Source: Lentisphaerota bacterium (lineage in GTDB: Bacteria; Verrucomicrobiota; Kiritimatiellia; RFP12; UBA1067). Taken from it: a DNA stretch of 6,819 bases. A program made the position numbers and the translations under genes. The DNA is taken from contig JALHET010000020.1 of assembly GCA_022839525.1 (NCBI GenBank), forward strand, positions 27,752 to 34,570. Direction: 5' to 3'. Positions 5,893 through 6,819 of the stretch are shown piece by piece (the stretch's first letter is position 1; every line of letters begins with the position of its first letter). The notes beneath the pieces were generated by a model. The model ran no database searches. It was not told the DNA's origin and was given only the letters and a program-made list of their open reading frames with translations.

Positions 5893-6414
5893 ATGCCGGA
5901 ACCCCGTGAAGCCATCCTCTCCCTGGGCAGCAATCAGGGCGACCGCCTCGCAGAGCTGGACCGCGCGTGTGCGTCGTTGGACATTTGGCCGGGGATCCTC
6001 TTGCTCGCCCGCTCGCCGGTGTATGAAACCGAACCCGTCGGCGTGCCGCCCGCTTTCTCCGGACACCTCTACCTCAACCGGGTCGTCATCGTCAACACGA
6101 CCCTCGCCCCGGCCGCGTTCTCGGACGCCATCCACACCATCGAGGAACGTCTCGGGCGCGTGCGAGGCGCCACGCCCGGCCTGCCGCGCATCATCGACAT
6201 CGACATCATCACCTTCGGCAACCTGCGCCTGGACACGCCGGAACTCACGCTGCCCCACCCCCGCGCCCGCACGCGCCGTTTCGTGCTTCAGCTGCTCGCC
6301 GACCTGCGTCCGGAATTTGTTTTTCCCGGCGACACCCAGAGCGTATCCGACCTGCTCCACGCCCTCCCGCCAACCCCGCGCGTTACCCGGCATCACGCGT
6401 CGGGCCAGAGCTGA
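5893..6414 (+). CDS. folK: 2-amino-4-hydroxy-6-hydroxymethyldihydropteridine diphosphokinase (HPPK)
   Basis: Transfers pyrophosphate from ATP to 6-hydroxymethyl-7,8-dihydropterin, the step before dihydropteroate synthase in folate synthesis. 173 residues, a normal single-domain HPPK. Motifs: SLGSNQGDR (10-18), SPVYETEPVG (41-50), YLNRVV (60-65), LGRVRG (87-92), PRIIDIDIITFG (98-109) with Mg-binding Asp102 and Asp104 and Arg99, then LPHPRARTRRFVL (120-132). The ATG at 5893 is 7 nt after the dapB stop, with a weak AAAGG (5884-5888) overlapping that stop codon, so translation is probably coupled to dapB. The C-terminal ~20 residues are a low-conservation tail. Its last 22 bp overlap the acyl-CoA synthetase gene on the other strand. 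It sits in an amino-acid operon rather than beside other folate genes. Confidence 0.95.
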   Translation: MPEPREAILSLGSNQGDRLAELDRACASLDIWPGILLLARSPVYETEPVGVPPAFSGHLYLNRVVIVNTTLAPAAFSDAIHTIEERLGRVRGATPGLPRIIDIDIITFGNLRLDTPELTLPHPRARTRRFVLQLLADLRPEFVFPGDTQSVSDLLHALPPTPRVTRHHASGQS

Positions 6415-6819
6415 GCCGCCAACTCGCGCAGCTTGTATTTCTGGATCTTGCCGCTGGCGGTCTGCGGGTAGCTCTCCACGAAGTGGATGTACTTGGGGAT
6501 TTTGAACCAAGCGATCTTGTTGCGGCAAAAATCCTCAACATCCTGCTCAGTGATCTCGGCGTCCGGCATGGGAATGACAAAAGCGGCGGGCTGTTCGCCG
6601 TACTTTTTGCTGGGCACGCCCACAAGCTGCACGTCCTGCACACCCGGCATGTGGCCGATGAAATCCTCGACCTCCTTGGGCGAGATATTCTCACCACCGC
6701 GAATAATCAGGTCTTTCAGGCGTCCGGTAATGTAGACATAACCCTGCTCATCCATACGACCGATGTCGCCGGAGTGCGCCCAGCCATTGGCGTCGATACA
6801 TTTGGCGGTCATCTCCGGC
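6393..6819 (-). CDS. Acyl-CoA synthetase (AMP-forming), C-terminal part; 5' end outside window
   Basis: Member of the ANL (acyl-CoA ligase/adenylating) superfamily, which activates a carboxylic acid to acyl-AMP and then acyl-CoA. About 141 C-terminal residues are present; the in-frame Met at 6812 is internal because the frame runs to the window edge and Pro-Glu precede it, as in the family's NPE(A)T segment. Visible motifs: GWAHSGDIG with the ribose-binding Asp, the hinge GRLKDLIIRGGENISPKEVED, and the A10 motif PQTASGKIQK, whose Lys (codon 6449-6447) is the adenylation-step catalytic lysine. WFKIPKYIHFVESYPQT is typical of medium/long-chain fatty or alicyclic acid CoA ligases. Substrate cannot be told from this fragment. 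It converges on folK with overlapping ends, and no terminator is seen between them. Confidence 0.93.
   Translation of the reverse strand, partial: PEMTAKCIDANGWAHSGDIGRMDEQGYVYITGRLKDLIIRGGENISPKEVEDFIGHMPGVQDVQLVGVPSKKYGEQPAAFVIPMPDAEITEQDVEDFCRNKIAWFKIPKYIHFVESYPQTASGKIQKYKLRELAAQLWPDA

Overview
The window is GC-rich, densely packed bacterial chromosome with no tRNA, rRNA, insertion sequence, phage gene or CRISPR array. It carries eight protein genes. The combination of an NtrC-type two-component system, a eukaryote-like Ser/Thr kinase and a diaminopimelate pathway points to a Gram-negative-type bacterium. A PVC-superphylum member or similar environmental lineage is possible, but this is a low-confidence impression because no phylogenetic marker is present.

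Left half (1-3418, minus strand): one signalling operon read right to left. A soluble PAS histidine kinase is followed after 1 nt by an NtrC-family sigma54 response regulator. A 54-residue protein with a signal-like N-terminus and two CxxCxG motifs follows through an ATGA overlap. A second ATGA overlap leads into a Ser/Thr protein kinase that runs off the left edge. A sigma70-like promoter (TTGCGG-17 bp-TATAAT) lies just upstream of the histidine kinase. The small gene fills what would otherwise look like a 157-bp gap, and it is the least ordinary item here.

Middle (3419-4109): a 154-bp divergent intergenic region with short repeats and a small hairpin. It is followed on the plus strand by an exported, stand-alone FMN-binding-domain protein whose flavin motif reads TKAT instead of (S/T)GAT.

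Right half (4110-6819): a metabolic run dapA-dapB-folK on the plus strand, with a good sigma70-like promoter overlapping the stop codon of the FMN-binding gene. DapA and DapB are consecutive steps of lysine/meso-diaminopimelate synthesis; FolK acts in folate synthesis and probably shares the transcript. folK ends tail-to-tail, with a 22-bp overlap, against the C-terminal part of an acyl-CoA synthetase on the minus strand that enters from the right edge.

The metabolic genes are ordinary. The signalling operon, which couples His-Asp phosphorelay, a secreted or membrane-tethered mini zinc-finger-like protein and a non-RD Ser/Thr kinase, is the part worth following.
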